Shown in pieces: positions 39,652 through 49,803 of a DNA stretch of 60,000 bases (position 1 is its first letter; every line of letters starts with the position of its first letter). The position numbers were made by a program, and so were the translations under genes. The stretch covers positions 15,693,006-15,753,005 of the forward strand of contig NC_087063.1 in assembly GCF_963678635.1 (NCBI RefSeq), written 5' to 3'. The DNA is from Symsagittifera roscoffensis. Its lineage: Eukaryota; Xenacoelomorpha; Acoela; Convolutidae. The notes under the pieces are model-generated. The model had not been told where the DNA came from, made no database searches, and was given only the letters and a program-made list of their open reading frames with translations.

Positions 39652-40398
39652 AGTCCGGTCAATGTCCTCATTGAATCACGCAATGCTCGTAAAATAGATA
39701 CAGTGTCATCGAACAGGATTTACAAAATGCACGAAATTACTTTTATCCACGTCACATCGACTCACTGCAGAATATAATTGGCATCATACCACACCACTAT
39801 AGCCTTCAAACTCTTTCATTAATCTGCACATTGAGCATATGACCTAAGATAAAACATATTTTCTGACTTCCAATGTCAATGTCCCGATTAAAACTTTTTC
39901 TCGTAGATTTAAAAGGTGTTGGTTTGCAGGACAGTCCTGCCAACCAACAAGCTAAAATTATCCTACTATGCTCCTTCCTTTCGGAAATCTTGCTTGTTAT
40001 TCTCCTGACTATTAAAATGAGATTAGAAAGAACAATGAAACAATCTCCCTCTTCGAGAGATTACCCAAGCCTTCCACGTCACCACAAAGTGATCAGTTTT
40101 CCCAGCTGATTAAAAACAGTCATGTAGGCTGGAATATTTAAATATACTTTTTTACTTAAGCCTTTCTAAATAAATAGTAAGTGAGTGTCTCTAAAGCCAC
40201 TCGACTAAAATCAAAATGCAAATTTATAAATGCAACAATTTCAAAACTCAACTAAATGTCTCAGTTTTCAATTACAACTTGGTTGCTTGGTTTCTCACTT
40301 GAGTTTTTTCACACACATAAAACAATTCTGAGTTTTAACTTTTTCTTCATCACTCCTTCGTTTTCTTCTTTTTTCGTCGTTTAGAAATTCTAAAACTT
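39652..40398 (-). other. Unit C 3' UTR
   Basis: About 750 bp, AT-rich, without a conserved frame. A 78-codon plus-strand frame (39873-40109) has no counterpart in B and is ignored. No structured element seen. Confidence 0.5.
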
Positions 40399-40839
40399 CT
40401 AAATTCTTCTAATTTCATCTCCTTTTACATCTTGTTTTTCGGTCATTCGCCAACGCTCCATTTCTTCCTCCTGTGATACTGACTCTGCACTCTCAGTTCC
40501 CGTATCCTGCAACACGTCGTTAGCTATCCTGACGCTGCTGGAAGCCGTCCTCCAACACTTCTGCTCTTCTACCCTCTGTTTGCAACAAGGTAGGGGATCC
40601 ACGTTAGATTCTCTGTTCCTGCAGAAGCTGTTGTGGAGACACAACGTCACATTTCTCTCCAAATCTTCCTTGAACATCTCTGCCTTCTCCTTTCCACTAC
40701 GTTCACTTGTCCTGGAAATTCTTTTCACAGCGGTGGTCACTGCATTCCGATGAGTCACGAGAGCTCGCTTGAAAGCTCCTGCTCCAATGTCCAGCAGATA
40801 TTCACTGTACACCCTCTTCATATACCCGCTTCTTCGCAT
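40399..40839 (-). CDS. Unit C ORF3, C-terminal part (146 codons)
   Basis: FKRALVTHRNAVTTAVKRIS and LHNSFCRNRESNVDPLP match B FKRPLLTHRNAITTGLKR and LHNSFCLNRES. The tail is charged and ends RRI, while B ends KNAR. A frameshift at about 40820 separates it from the upstream frame, since the Tyr/Lys-rich stretch before it reads on in frame 42391-40802. Function unknown. Confidence 0.65.
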   Translation of the reverse strand: MRRSGYMKRVYSEYLLDIGAGAFKRALVTHRNAVTTAVKRISRTSERSGKEKAEMFKEDLERNVTLCLHNSFCRNRESNVDPLPCCKQRVEEQKCWRTASSSVRIANDVLQDTGTESAESVSQEEEMERWRMTEKQDVKGDEIRRI

Positions 40840-42391
40840 ACACGTACAACCATGCAGTCATGTTAGCTCTGAACCATGGCATCAATCGTTTCCTTGCCCA
40901 TATCTTCTTCACTTCCATCGGAATGTTTAGAATTTTGCACATTGTCTCAAAAAGATCTAAATCTTTTAGATAATCTAATTTCCGCAACTGTTCTTTCGTC
41001 GGTGCCTCCTGTCTATTATTTTCTCTCACATGAGCTTCCAGCCATCGTATCGCCATCATAACTCCCACTATCACTATTGTTATGGGCTGTGATGAATCTG
41101 GTAAACCCATGGAGAGCAGCTCTCCAGAGTCCCAGATCAACATCAGATTACTACGCTTGGGATACCACCAGGTCTGCAGCAAGCAGTGGCAAGGAAACTC
41201 GTCATGTGTCAACATGATGCTCCTCCAATTACGTTTTCCCGAAGCTTCCAGTAATGGTTCCACTTCCATCATCACTCGGTGGACTTCATCATTCTCATCT
41301 ACTGCATTGTAATCTGTGACAGTTGATCCTCTCTGTTTCTGTCTCTCAAAGTCACTGAAGTTCCCGCTCACATATCCCATGAACTTCTTTCCTAGTATTG
41401 ACTCCAATTCTTCCTTGGTTCTCTCTGGAACTGCTGAGAACATCTTACATAGCAACTCGTAAGATTTCTCTGACATTCTCGCCAGTCTCACACACTTCGG
41501 CACTGAGAAGGCTTGATCCACGATCGTTCTCGTACTCTTTACGTCCACAGCCACGAAATGTACAGGGTATCTGCTCTTGCACATTGGAGCCAATGTCGAA
41601 CCCACCAAATATCGTGCTCCTGATGGTCTACAATAAAACTCACTGTGTCTGATGTTCATTTCCGTCTCGATTGCTTCCCTCCATTTTCCTAGGTATTTCT
41701 GCTCAGTCTGCAGAACTCCTGGGAATACCTCTACACTGATGGCTGTGACCATCTCATGTTTCTGTTCTAGATTCAATAGTGATTCTAAAGATACAAACAT
41801 GCTGTAGAATCCTAGTGCAGTCACTAGATTCACTTCGGTTCCTCCATGGCAATCTGCTATCAGGTCCGTTTCTGTTCTTGCTTTCATCACGACGTTTCCA
41901 AACAATACCGTCAATTGCTTGTGTTGTTTCCCCAGAGTCTTCACACAGTCCAGACCTCCACAAACGTGACCCTCCAGTCCACAGACTTCCGCCAGACAGC
42001 TACCAGGTTTGACCCAGTCTTCTGGTCCCCAGCCAGGCAACTCCACTTTATCTTCTCCGTTGCTCCTAGAGGCCGTTATCATCACATTATATATGATATT
42101 AAGGTCACGCAGGTTACAGTCTGCATTCAGTTCCCTCTGCACGTCTTGTGTCGCTCGCAATATTGAGTCAGCGTTGGGACTAGGACACCATGATGGCCAC
42201 ATCAATTCCCACACTGCCATCAAGCTCGTTCTCAGTAATTCATCTGAGAATCCCAACCCAAACTCCACTCTTTTGTCGGATTTTGGTACTGAAGGTGCAG
42301 TCACCTCTTCTTCCAAGACCAGTCCCAATTTGGCCTGTGGATTGTTAACGCTCTTAATCGTTACAATTCTGGACGTCCAGAATCTTAGCAC
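40802..42391 (-). CDS. Unit C ORF3, Cys/His-rich region (529 codons)
   Basis: Begins RFWTSRIVTIKS after a 1-nt insertion that breaks it from the frame upstream. Residues about 130-148 have C-X4-C-X4-H-X-C-X4-C (SCLAEVCGLEGHVCGGLDC), equal in spacing to B. Other shared parts: AFSVPKCVRLARMSEKSYEL, EPLLEASGKRNWRSIMLTH, FPCHCLLQTWWYP, LIWDSGELLSMGLPD and the hydrophobic ITIVIVGVMMAIRWLE. No signal peptide at the start. Protein family not recognised; the Cys/His set points to a metal site or disulfides. Confidence 0.7.
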   Translation of the reverse strand: MLRFWTSRIVTIKSVNNPQAKLGLVLEEEVTAPSVPKSDKRVEFGLGFSDELLRTSLMAVWELMWPSWCPSPNADSILRATQDVQRELNADCNLRDLNIIYNVMITASRSNGEDKVELPGWGPEDWVKPGSCLAEVCGLEGHVCGGLDCVKTLGKQHKQLTVLFGNVVMKARTETDLIADCHGGTEVNLVTALGFYSMFVSLESLLNLEQKHEMVTAISVEVFPGVLQTEQKYLGKWREAIETEMNIRHSEFYCRPSGARYLVGSTLAPMCKSRYPVHFVAVDVKSTRTIVDQAFSVPKCVRLARMSEKSYELLCKMFSAVPERTKEELESILGKKFMGYVSGNFSDFERQKQRGSTVTDYNAVDENDEVHRVMMEVEPLLEASGKRNWRSIMLTHDEFPCHCLLQTWWYPKRSNLMLIWDSGELLSMGLPDSSQPITIVIVGVMMAIRWLEAHVRENNRQEAPTKEQLRKLDYLKDLDLFETMCKILNIPMEVKKIWARKRLMPWFRANMTAWLYVYAKKRVYEEGVQ

Positions 42392-42999
42392 ACCGCCTGG
42401 TCATAATCGAAGAAGCAATCGCGTATGTCTTCACTCAGGAAAGGATTGTACGCTATCCCTATGATCCCGGATACGTAGCTATACGATTTCTTCTTGACCG
42501 GTCCACAGTATTCACTGGATTTCGGCAATGCTCCCATAGATTTTTTAGCGAGTCTCAGCTCCTTGTTTGAAAATCTCCTGATTTCGTTTATCTTTCTCAT
42601 GGGTTCTAGTTCCTCGGGTTCTTTCATGTTCACCCTCATCGGTTTACTTCGCTGCATATCCAGCAGTGCTAGCAAGAATAAGGCTTTCGCTCGCTCATCG
42701 CCTTCCCTCAACATCTTAACACAAGTGTTCAATGCAGGTACTGAAATCTGCTCTATCAGAAATCGAATGAAACAGAGAGCGTCTCTCCGCTTCGCACACG
42801 CTACTGCTGCTCCCTCTTGGACTATCAGATCCCTCAGGTTCGTCATAAGGAAAACCTTCTCCTCTTTTGACCTCTTCCTTTCTTCTGAATCATATTCTTC
42901 GCGAGTCAGTCCCATCATGCACCAGGCGAACCTGAGTTGTAACTCTGTTCTTACGTAAGGTACTGCCACGAGAGCATGTATTATTGGCGTAGTCCTCAT
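42385..42999 (-). CDS. Unit C ORF3 segment after an in-frame TAA (204 codons)
   Basis: Starts MRTTPIIHALVAVPYVRTEL. It is in frame with the 46278-43012 segment and separated by TAA plus four codons (FEEE). B has YFEEAMRT at the same place with no stop, so the TAA is most likely a nonsense change of a Tyr codon. KINEIRRFSNKEL and YSYVSGIIGIAYNPFL match B. Helical, charged; unknown function. A separate cistron start at this ATG cannot be ruled out. Confidence 0.6.
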   Translation of the reverse strand: MRTTPIIHALVAVPYVRTELQLRFAWCMMGLTREEYDSEERKRSKEEKVFLMTNLRDLIVQEGAAVACAKRRDALCFIRFLIEQISVPALNTCVKMLREGDERAKALFLLALLDMQRSKPMRVNMKEPEELEPMRKINEIRRFSNKELRLAKKSMGALPKSSEYCGPVKKKSYSYVSGIIGIAYNPFLSEDIRDCFFDYDQAVC

Positions 43000-43011
43000 T
43001 TCTTCTTCGAA

Positions 43012-46000
43012 TTACCTTAATACCACTGCTTTCCATGGAAGGCTCACCAACTGCTCCATCGTTTCCGCCTGTATGTCGGACGACGCTAAAGTCCCGTACG
43101 CCTTCTGCCTGAGGGTGGTGCCTTGCAACATCATTTCCAGATAACCCTCCATGGCTTTTTCGTCTTCCAGGGCCATCACATACCCTCTAGCCGAGTTTCG
43201 GTTTTCCATCATCTCCATGTATCCACCGGTGGGTTCATCTATCGACACAGTCTCCGACACTGTTAGTCGGTTATATTCCACTGGTATTAATTGTCCTGCG
43301 ACACTTCCCTTTCCGTGATTCATGGGAGATGGCTTAAAGTCTTTCATTTTGCTCTCTCCATATTGGCTGAGTATCTCCATTTCTAAGGTTGCTCCATTCA
43401 GAGTGCGGTCACTCCTTTTGGATTTATAACCTGTTGACTTTATCCACGCCATGAGAATGGGTGGCACCATCGCTACATCAGTTAACATTTTATCTGTGCC
43501 AGGCAGTTGATAATCACCTTGCCCCAAATCCATGACTTTCTCGACTCGTTTCCTTTTCGCTGAGTTAACAGCTTTCATCGATATCTCCGAATCCACCTTC
43601 GTCTTTCCGACTCTCCTCGGTATCACTCTGCTGCCCAACTTCATTTTCATCGCATTGATTTTATCAATCACCAATTTTGATCGCATCGTCCCTCTCCTGG
43701 TTCTTGACAGATACACCTCCTCTCCTTTATCGTCCTGCGGTGTCATCTTGATGGGAGAATTCGCTTCACTTTCATCAGTGGCCGAGTCGATCAACAACTC
43801 ACTCAGTCTCCCTTCACAATCATCAAGCTTGTCAAGGACTTCCCTCATCAAGGGTTGGTTGAGACCCGTTTTCAGAATGGACTGGGTCCCATAGTTTTGA
43901 ATCACGGTCCAGACTTCTTCCATAAACGCCACTCTGTCCAATTTGCATCCCGTCCTACTCTCGTGGTCTCGGTGATGTACTTCCCATTCTTCTTCGGGCA
44001 GCGTTCTCAAGAAAGGTACTCTGGCTGAGGCCTCTATTCTTCTTCTTCTAGGTGATTCCATGAGGATTTTTTGGTCGTTATTTCTTGAATTGCCAGGAGA
44101 GCTGCTCTCCGGCAAATTCCGTTTCATTTCCATAAAGGCTGACGGAGGCTCCAATGTCGAGATGCCTTCATCCGCTGGCTCAGTCGTTTCCAACGTATCT
44201 GCATTGTTCTCAAGATCACTGAAGATATTGAAATCCAGGCTTGATGTTCCTCCTGTCGATGCCCTGGCGTCTTCCCCACCAGCTTGATCTTGTTGCATGG
44301 GTTCTTCGGTTTGACGGCTTCCTCCCTGTCCGTCATCAACTTCTGACTTATCCTTGTTCGAGCTCGATGGTCCTTTTTCATCATTGTCGGCTTCTTCCGG
44401 GAATCTCGGTATGAGCAATGTACCGGACGATCTATCTTCCCCTTCTCCATGGACCACTTTGATTTCTTCGCAGCCGAAGGGTGCTAGGAAGGTTCTCGTC
44501 TGCAGTATTCCTCCCACTTTCATCTCCTGTTTTACACTAGTCAGGATTAATGAGGCTTCAGGCAGTTCGGTCCTGCCTCTCATCCTCATCGGAGCTAAGC
44601 CTAATCCTTTCCATTCCTCATCAAATCTTCCAGCCTTGGGAGTCGCGGCGTTGCTTATTCGCCTTCTCGTTGCTTGATCCGTATATGCAAATCGCGTGTA
44701 TTGTAACACGGTGGCATTTCTCCGTACAAAGTATGGATCCATCGTTCCCACGAAACTTCCTACTCTCCTTTCATTGGTTTCGAATGCTCTCAATCTAGGA
44801 GTTTGTACCACGGAGACTGATCCGAGCAACATCCTTCTTTTCAGAAGGAATTCAGGGATTGCCTCCGGCAGCTTCTTGTAATCGCCACTGTCCTTCGTCT
44901 CTTCTCTCACTTTGTGATATGCTGCAGTGAGACGAGGCACTCTGGTTATTTCACCATTCGTTTTATCATAGGGTGTCAGATTCCAAAAATTTGGAAACAC
45001 TTCGATGTGTCCTCTTTCTACTTCTCCCATGCGATCGCGGAAGTGATTGTCAAAATTGATGACTGTCATCTCTGGCTCCGATATTTTCGCAAATAACAGA
45101 TCTTCACTTATGAGCTCCCGCAATGTGTGCTGCTCACACCAGTTCAGTGTACTACCGTCCACTGCCGATATGAGGTTCAGGTGCAGCACCGACCTCCTAT
45201 ATGCTTCCAATTTAACGTCAGGGAACGCAAACGTGACTGCTGGTCCATAGATCACTGTCACGAACTCCGTGACTCTTCTGATCAGCGCCAAGGGATCGGT
45301 TCTCATAGCCAAGCTCAGATCGGTTAACAGCGGCATGCCTCCAACATGTCGTCTAACATCTTCCTCTCTTTCAATCGTCTCGTCTTCTCCCGTTCCAAAG
45401 CGATTTTGTTGTAAGAGATACTGGATAAGAGTGTGTCTCAGGTCTCTTATCTTGTTCCACGAGTCCGTGGATTTCTTCATATCCAAGTTCTTCACTCTCT
45501 CTCTCATCTGCTCTGGACAACCTGCCAGTTTCATCAGTCCTCCCAAGTTTCCGTGGGTAATTGCAATCAATGTCAGAAGTCCGTCTAGCCGCAGGTTCTG
45601 GATTCCATCGGTGAGCAGTATCGCCGGTCCCTTCACGAAACTCTCTGCTCCAAATGTCACGAACAAGGCTATTAGTTCCACTATCGATACTCCCACTACT
45701 GCTTGGAGGAATTCTTTTATCAAGTAGTGCGAGACTTTTGGATAAACTTTTGCCAAGAAGGACGCGGTCCATCCGGCTCCCAACCCTTCCAACATGCTGT
45801 CTGTCCGTTCAAAGCCCTCCTGTCCCTTCACTTCCTGGGTCCAGAAGGTTTCCAGAGTAATCTGACACATTCTGTTCGCAAATTCAGCGGTCTTTTCTCC
45901 GGCATTTTCCGCCAGGTTCACCTCCTTCAACAAGTAGGCATGTATCTTTGTGATCATCACGGGGCCTTGCTCAAAAGCATCTGCACCCAATGCCGCGACT

Positions 46001-46278
46001 CTAGGGTTCAGGTGTAGCCACTGGTTGGCTTCCGGCTTGGTTCTCAGAACCATCGCCTCCAAGTGAGCTCTCGTCTCTAGTGAATTTTTCCTTCTTGTGT
46101 CTTCACCTGCCACTTCCATTGCTCGGAACCATAAGTCATTGGACATCGCCGCGATCACTCGATGGTCGTCGTCTATTCCCGGTTTCAGTTTGAGCTGTCG
46201 ACTGAAATTGGACTGTTCCAACCCCAGCACCTCGTCCAACACTAACATGTGTAGCGCATGGTCCTTGAGTCCTCTCAT
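43012..46278 (-). CDS. Unit C ORF3 central region (1088 codons)
   Basis: Residues 1-440 form a mostly helical domain shared with B 23050-21720: VLDEVLGLEQSNFSRQLKL, GGMPLLTDLSLAMRTDPLAL near 313, VTVIYGPAVTFAFPD, and AVDGSTLNWCEQHTL near 379. A hydrophobic run VVGVSIVELIALFVTFGA lies near 193-210. Residues about 640-720 are acidic and disordered (SSSNKDKSEVDDGQGG). About 760-850 is a small helical domain also in B. Near 1000-1045 a duplicated motif GGYMEMMENR / EGYLEMMLQG occurs. The true N-terminus lies in the neighbouring frame; a 7-bp tandem duplication (46294-46307) causes the shift. Possibly a structural protein, but this is a guess from size and lack of enzyme motifs. Confidence 0.65.
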   Translation of the reverse strand: MRGLKDHALHMLVLDEVLGLEQSNFSRQLKLKPGIDDDHRVIAAMSNDLWFRAMEVAGEDTRRKNSLETRAHLEAMVLRTKPEANQWLHLNPRVAALGADAFEQGPVMITKIHAYLLKEVNLAENAGEKTAEFANRMCQITLETFWTQEVKGQEGFERTDSMLEGLGAGWTASFLAKVYPKVSHYLIKEFLQAVVGVSIVELIALFVTFGAESFVKGPAILLTDGIQNLRLDGLLTLIAITHGNLGGLMKLAGCPEQMRERVKNLDMKKSTDSWNKIRDLRHTLIQYLLQQNRFGTGEDETIEREEDVRRHVGGMPLLTDLSLAMRTDPLALIRRVTEFVTVIYGPAVTFAFPDVKLEAYRRSVLHLNLISAVDGSTLNWCEQHTLRELISEDLLFAKISEPEMTVINFDNHFRDRMGEVERGHIEVFPNFWNLTPYDKTNGEITRVPRLTAAYHKVREETKDSGDYKKLPEAIPEFLLKRRMLLGSVSVVQTPRLRAFETNERRVGSFVGTMDPYFVRRNATVLQYTRFAYTDQATRRRISNAATPKAGRFDEEWKGLGLAPMRMRGRTELPEASLILTSVKQEMKVGGILQTRTFLAPFGCEEIKVVHGEGEDRSSGTLLIPRFPEEADNDEKGPSSSNKDKSEVDDGQGGSRQTEEPMQQDQAGGEDARASTGGTSSLDFNIFSDLENNADTLETTEPADEGISTLEPPSAFMEMKRNLPESSSPGNSRNNDQKILMESPRRRRIEASARVPFLRTLPEEEWEVHHRDHESRTGCKLDRVAFMEEVWTVIQNYGTQSILKTGLNQPLMREVLDKLDDCEGRLSELLIDSATDESEANSPIKMTPQDDKGEEVYLSRTRRGTMRSKLVIDKINAMKMKLGSRVIPRRVGKTKVDSEISMKAVNSAKRKRVEKVMDLGQGDYQLPGTDKMLTDVAMVPPILMAWIKSTGYKSKRSDRTLNGATLEMEILSQYGESKMKDFKPSPMNHGKGSVAGQLIPVEYNRLTVSETVSIDEPTGGYMEMMENRNSARGYVMALEDEKAMEGYLEMMLQGTTLRQKAYGTLASSDIQAETMEQLVSLPWKAVVLR

Positions 46279-48577
46279 CGCGTTTGAGATATCTGACCAC
46301 TGACCACACTGCAGGCAGTTCAGACTTAAGTGGCCTCAGGTTTTCCATCTCTATCATGCGATTCAGGGCTGATATGATCACATCATATTTTCCTTCCGAA
46401 AGTAAGGCCACAATCGCATACACAAATTTCAGTCCATCCGGGAGATGTGCATATCCCGGAGACAACGCGAATACTACTCTCAGTGTCACTTTAGTGAATG
46501 ACCCCTCCTTCGTCGCATCCACCACTTCACCCATCGACTCAGGGATATCTTTTATCGCTGGCCATACAGCGTTCTCTGCCATTGTAGGATCTCTGAGTCT
46601 GCTCAGAAAACCTCTACTGTGTAGATGGTCATTGATGCCAGCGAACACGATCGTAATTGGGTTCATATCCGTCTGCCTTTGCACCCCTATAGCCATAGAT
46701 ATCGATTGCAGTAGGTCCAGGTCGACCGCTGCCAACATTATGACGTCCGGCCAAAACAGAGACTTGGAGGTGTGCACGAACTCTGAATTCGCTACTACCA
46801 TAATCTTGCCCTTCCTCATTTCTGCTTTGTCATAGGCGGCGAAGATGGTCTCATCTTTCTTTATCGCTTTCAATCCGCCATATCTTTGGGCATCACCATC
46901 TTGATTCACTAGTTTTGGGTATACTCTTTCCTTCACATGACCAGGGGGTGTCGTCAGCTGCCTGAATATCTTCACGTGTTGTCCAATCGGCGCTCTCGTC
47001 GTCAGGAATCTTCCTGGTCTCTCTTCACGATTCCCCTCATCATGATTCAGCCTCACATCTTGCAATGGTCTCGCATTCACTGGTCCCATCGTGTTGTTAG
47101 AGGGCAGTCCCTCTAAGTCAGCAAATCTCAAGGCCGTCGTGGAGCTGAAATTTATGTTAGCGGCTATCAACCAGTCTACGCCGGTTATCGAGTACAATCT
47201 GCTGACGGATAGCGTCACTCCATTCAGCATCCTCCTCGCATCTTCGATGAAGCTTACCCTCTGGAGGTCCAGCTTCATTAGCTCGTCTTTGTATATATGC
47301 CAGGGAGACGGTATGGGTCTTGACCACATCAACGATCCTCTGCTCGGACGTCTCTCCTCTCGACTGGTACTTGTCGTCTCCGATCTAGTGTCCGAACTAG
47401 TGTCCGATCTAGACGTGCCGGCTGTCTCTTCGATTGGGTTGACAGGTCCTATTCTTCTCCTGGGATGGATGGTCCTCCTTATCGGCGCTTCTCCCAATCG
47501 ATCTTGTACGTCTGTCCTCTGACCTGGTTCGCTGGAGCTTTGTTGCCTGTAGTTCGTGACGGCCGGGACCATACCCAAGCGTGTTTCCAAGCTAGGAGGC
47601 ACAAAGGTGGTAATCACCGCGTCACTCACTATTCCATCTTCCTTCAGCACTCCTGTGTCAAAGAGTTCTGCTTCCAGCTCGTCCAACCGCTCTTGGAATA
47701 CTCGATTCAACCAAGCTTGTCCTTCGATACTGTCGAAGTGGATGCCGTCCGTGGTCAGTCTGGCCTGATCCATAGCTCTCAACTCATGTTCGATTTCCAT
47801 GAGGATCATTCTTCCGGCGTTCCGACTTGCGAGGTTCCTCAAGATGTTATTCCACCTGACGACTACCTCGTTGTGCCTTCTTCCTGATGCTGTCAGGCTT
47901 CTCGTATTCATTGGCACAGTGCAAACGGTCAGTACCGCGCAATTGAATTTCTGCCATAGGGTAGTAAACAAACACACCATCATGGACTCCCTTAGTGCTT
48001 CCTGCTCATCTGAACCTCGGGAGATGTCATTCGTCCCAACCAAGATCATCACATTGGGGATCCTCCCTGGATTCATCAGTTCCACCATTCGATATAACTG
48101 GGCTATCGTCGCGCCTCCAAAGGCCATCACCGTGGTGACCCACGAGGTCCTCAAATTCGACAGCACTCTGACCAAGCTTTCTCCCAGTATCAGATGAGAT
48201 GTCCCGAGTGGTGGTTGCTGCAGGTTAACTGCCGGGCTCCAAGTCGCTCGGTTGAAGCAGGCCCTCGGATCTGTCTCCGGAACTCCCGTGAAATTATATT
48301 TCAATTGATTATTCTTTTGCACGTCTACTATGCGAGACACTTTCTTCGCTGGCATCTTCTGTATTCTTCTCTCTGGGGCCCTCGAGCTCCCCATGAATGG
48401 TGTCACGTCACTTATCCCCTGTCTGATCACGGTCTGGGAGAGTCGTACTCTGCCCGTGTCGTCAATCGTTCCATAGGGTGCAGTCACCCCGGAACCTGGC
48501 GCATTCTTGTTAGCGACCAGTCGTCCAGCTGTCTCTATCAGCTTCCTCACTGTCTGTTCCACGACGGGGTCATCCAA
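46136..48577 (-). CDS. Unit C ORF3, two SGNH-hydrolase-like domains (813 codons)
   Basis: Aligns with A ORF3 residues about 280-988. First domain: HLILGESLVRVLSNL with Ser134 (GES where A and B have GDS), VMAFGGATIAQLY, ILVGTNDISRGSDEQ with Asn183, and TTDGIHFDSIEGQAWLNRVF with Asp277 and His280. Then a Ser/Arg-rich linker. Second domain: KIMVVANSEFVHTSKSLFWP and IVFAGINDHLHSRGFLSRL, then VVFALSPGYAHLPDGLKFVY. The frame is correct to about residue 755, then shifts at the 7-bp duplication; the last about 50 residues are not real. A frame break with 48601-49284 lies near 48590-48660. The Asp to Glu change next to the catalytic Ser may weaken the enzyme. Confidence 0.75.
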   Translation of the reverse strand: MDDPVVEQTVRKLIETAGRLVANKNAPGSGVTAPYGTIDDTGRVRLSQTVIRQGISDVTPFMGSSRAPERRIQKMPAKKVSRIVDVQKNNQLKYNFTGVPETDPRACFNRATWSPAVNLQQPPLGTSHLILGESLVRVLSNLRTSWVTTVMAFGGATIAQLYRMVELMNPGRIPNVMILVGTNDISRGSDEQEALRESMMVCLFTTLWQKFNCAVLTVCTVPMNTRSLTASGRRHNEVVVRWNNILRNLASRNAGRMILMEIEHELRAMDQARLTTDGIHFDSIEGQAWLNRVFQERLDELEAELFDTGVLKEDGIVSDAVITTFVPPSLETRLGMVPAVTNYRQQSSSEPGQRTDVQDRLGEAPIRRTIHPRRRIGPVNPIEETAGTSRSDTSSDTRSETTSTSREERRPSRGSLMWSRPIPSPWHIYKDELMKLDLQRVSFIEDARRMLNGVTLSVSRLYSITGVDWLIAANINFSSTTALRFADLEGLPSNNTMGPVNARPLQDVRLNHDEGNREERPGRFLTTRAPIGQHVKIFRQLTTPPGHVKERVYPKLVNQDGDAQRYGGLKAIKKDETIFAAYDKAEMRKGKIMVVANSEFVHTSKSLFWPDVIMLAAVDLDLLQSISMAIGVQRQTDMNPITIVFAGINDHLHSRGFLSRLRDPTMAENAVWPAIKDIPESMGEVVDATKEGSFTKVTLRVVFALSPGYAHLPDGLKFVYAIVALLSEGKYDVIISALNRMIEMENLRPLKSELPAVWSVVRYLKRDERTQGPCATHVSVGRGAGVGTVQFQSTAQTETGNRRRPSSDRGDVQ

Positions 48578-48600
48578 GGTGTCACTAGGATCCGGGATTG

Positions 48601-49407
48601 TTACTCGATTTGTCTCTGCTGGGAGCCGTGTCTCCGTTGTTTGAACATTTCTCGAGGCGTCAAGAGCTCCATCGGGGACTGCCCACGAGGAATATCCCTT
48701 GCAGGTATCACTTTCTCCACGGCCGTTGTCAACGCCATCTGTTCCGATCGCTCTTTGTAGTCCTGCCTCAAGCGCTCAATCTCTTGACCCTGCTTTTTGT
48801 TGCAGTCTTCAAACAACTTTCTCCACATGTCTCGATCTTCCTCCATCTGGAGCATACTTTTGGTCATCTCGTCCAGCTCCTTCTTCGTACTTTTCAGTTC
48901 ATCGTTCATCTCATCCAGATCTTGCATGGTTTGGTTCGTCTGAACCTTCTGTCCTACTTTCACCCTTTTTGGTGGCACAGCTGCTCTCAGTGGTGAACCA
49001 GACGAGGTCGCCTCGCTGTTCATCTCCCGATGCATTCTCGTCAGCCCAGGTTTGGGCTTGGAGGGCATAGGCATCTCACCTGGTTTATAGGTCCTAGAAC
49101 TTCCCAATCCAGGCTCATTCGCCAAGTCACTCCCTGAGAGAGCCCCGTTTCTCCACCTCATCACTCTCATGTTCGGGCGGTCTAGTACTCCCCTTTCTCC
49201 ATATGCTGCCATCAACAGGACTTCCGTGGGGCGGTCCCCACGGTTGTTATGCCCCAAGATGTTGATCAGGGCGGTCAGCAACATGACTACCTCTGGGTCC
49301 TACAGAGCGAAGTCTCGATCGATCAGCCGACGATAGATCGCATCTATCATCGGTCATACTTATGCCTCTGCCAGGTCCATCAATTCATCCAAGTTGAAAT
49401 TGTCCAT
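48601..49407 (-). pseudogene. Unit C ORF3 N-terminus with coiled coil, two nonsense codons
   Basis: The ATG at 49407 (MDNFNLDELMDLAEA) corresponds to the A start at 2966, but TAA comes after 15 codons and a TAG a little later; A has Tyr and Glu there. The open part from 49284 reads LLTALINILGHNNRGDRPTE and LANEPGLGSSRTYKPGEMPM, then a coiled coil DEMNDELKSTKKELDEMTKS. It ends out of frame at QRQIE near 48601. Confidence 0.7.
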
Positions 49408-49803
49408 ACTGTTCTTCAGATTTGATTTGATTCAATTCGATTCCAAGGTTTTGACTCAAGTGAGTAATTAAATGATCAATCAGGATCTAGAAAAGAAGTC
49501 ACAAATATCACACTTGTCAGTTTCACCTTAACATATATCGTTAAAATTTGCTTAAAAACAGTTCAGATAAAAAGATATTTTATCCTAAAATTTATTAAAA
49601 TCAATCGGTCTCTAAAATTTTGGAATTCGACCTAAGATTGAACAGTCCAAACTTTGGATCTATTCCTAAGAGCGTCATTCAGTTGTTCATGGTCACTAAC
49701 CCCTACTTATCCATGATCTTAATAACCTAACACATAACATAACATAACATAACACATATTACATACAACTTAGTCTTTGGCCTAACACCCTCTCGCACGT
49801 CAC
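49408..49803 (-). other. Unit C spacer between pol and ORF3
   Basis: Close match to A 2967-3362, including the ATAAC repeat (about 49730-49753) with an extra unit. No conserved frame. Holds the unknown signal for ORF3 expression. Confidence 0.55.

Noticed and set aside
40154-40398. Possible separate gene in the unit C 3' UTR
   Set aside because: Only short frames on either strand, none shared with B.
40399-49407. Envelope glycoprotein in ORF3
   Set aside because: No signal peptide, furin-type site or fusion peptide plus C-terminal anchor that I can point to.
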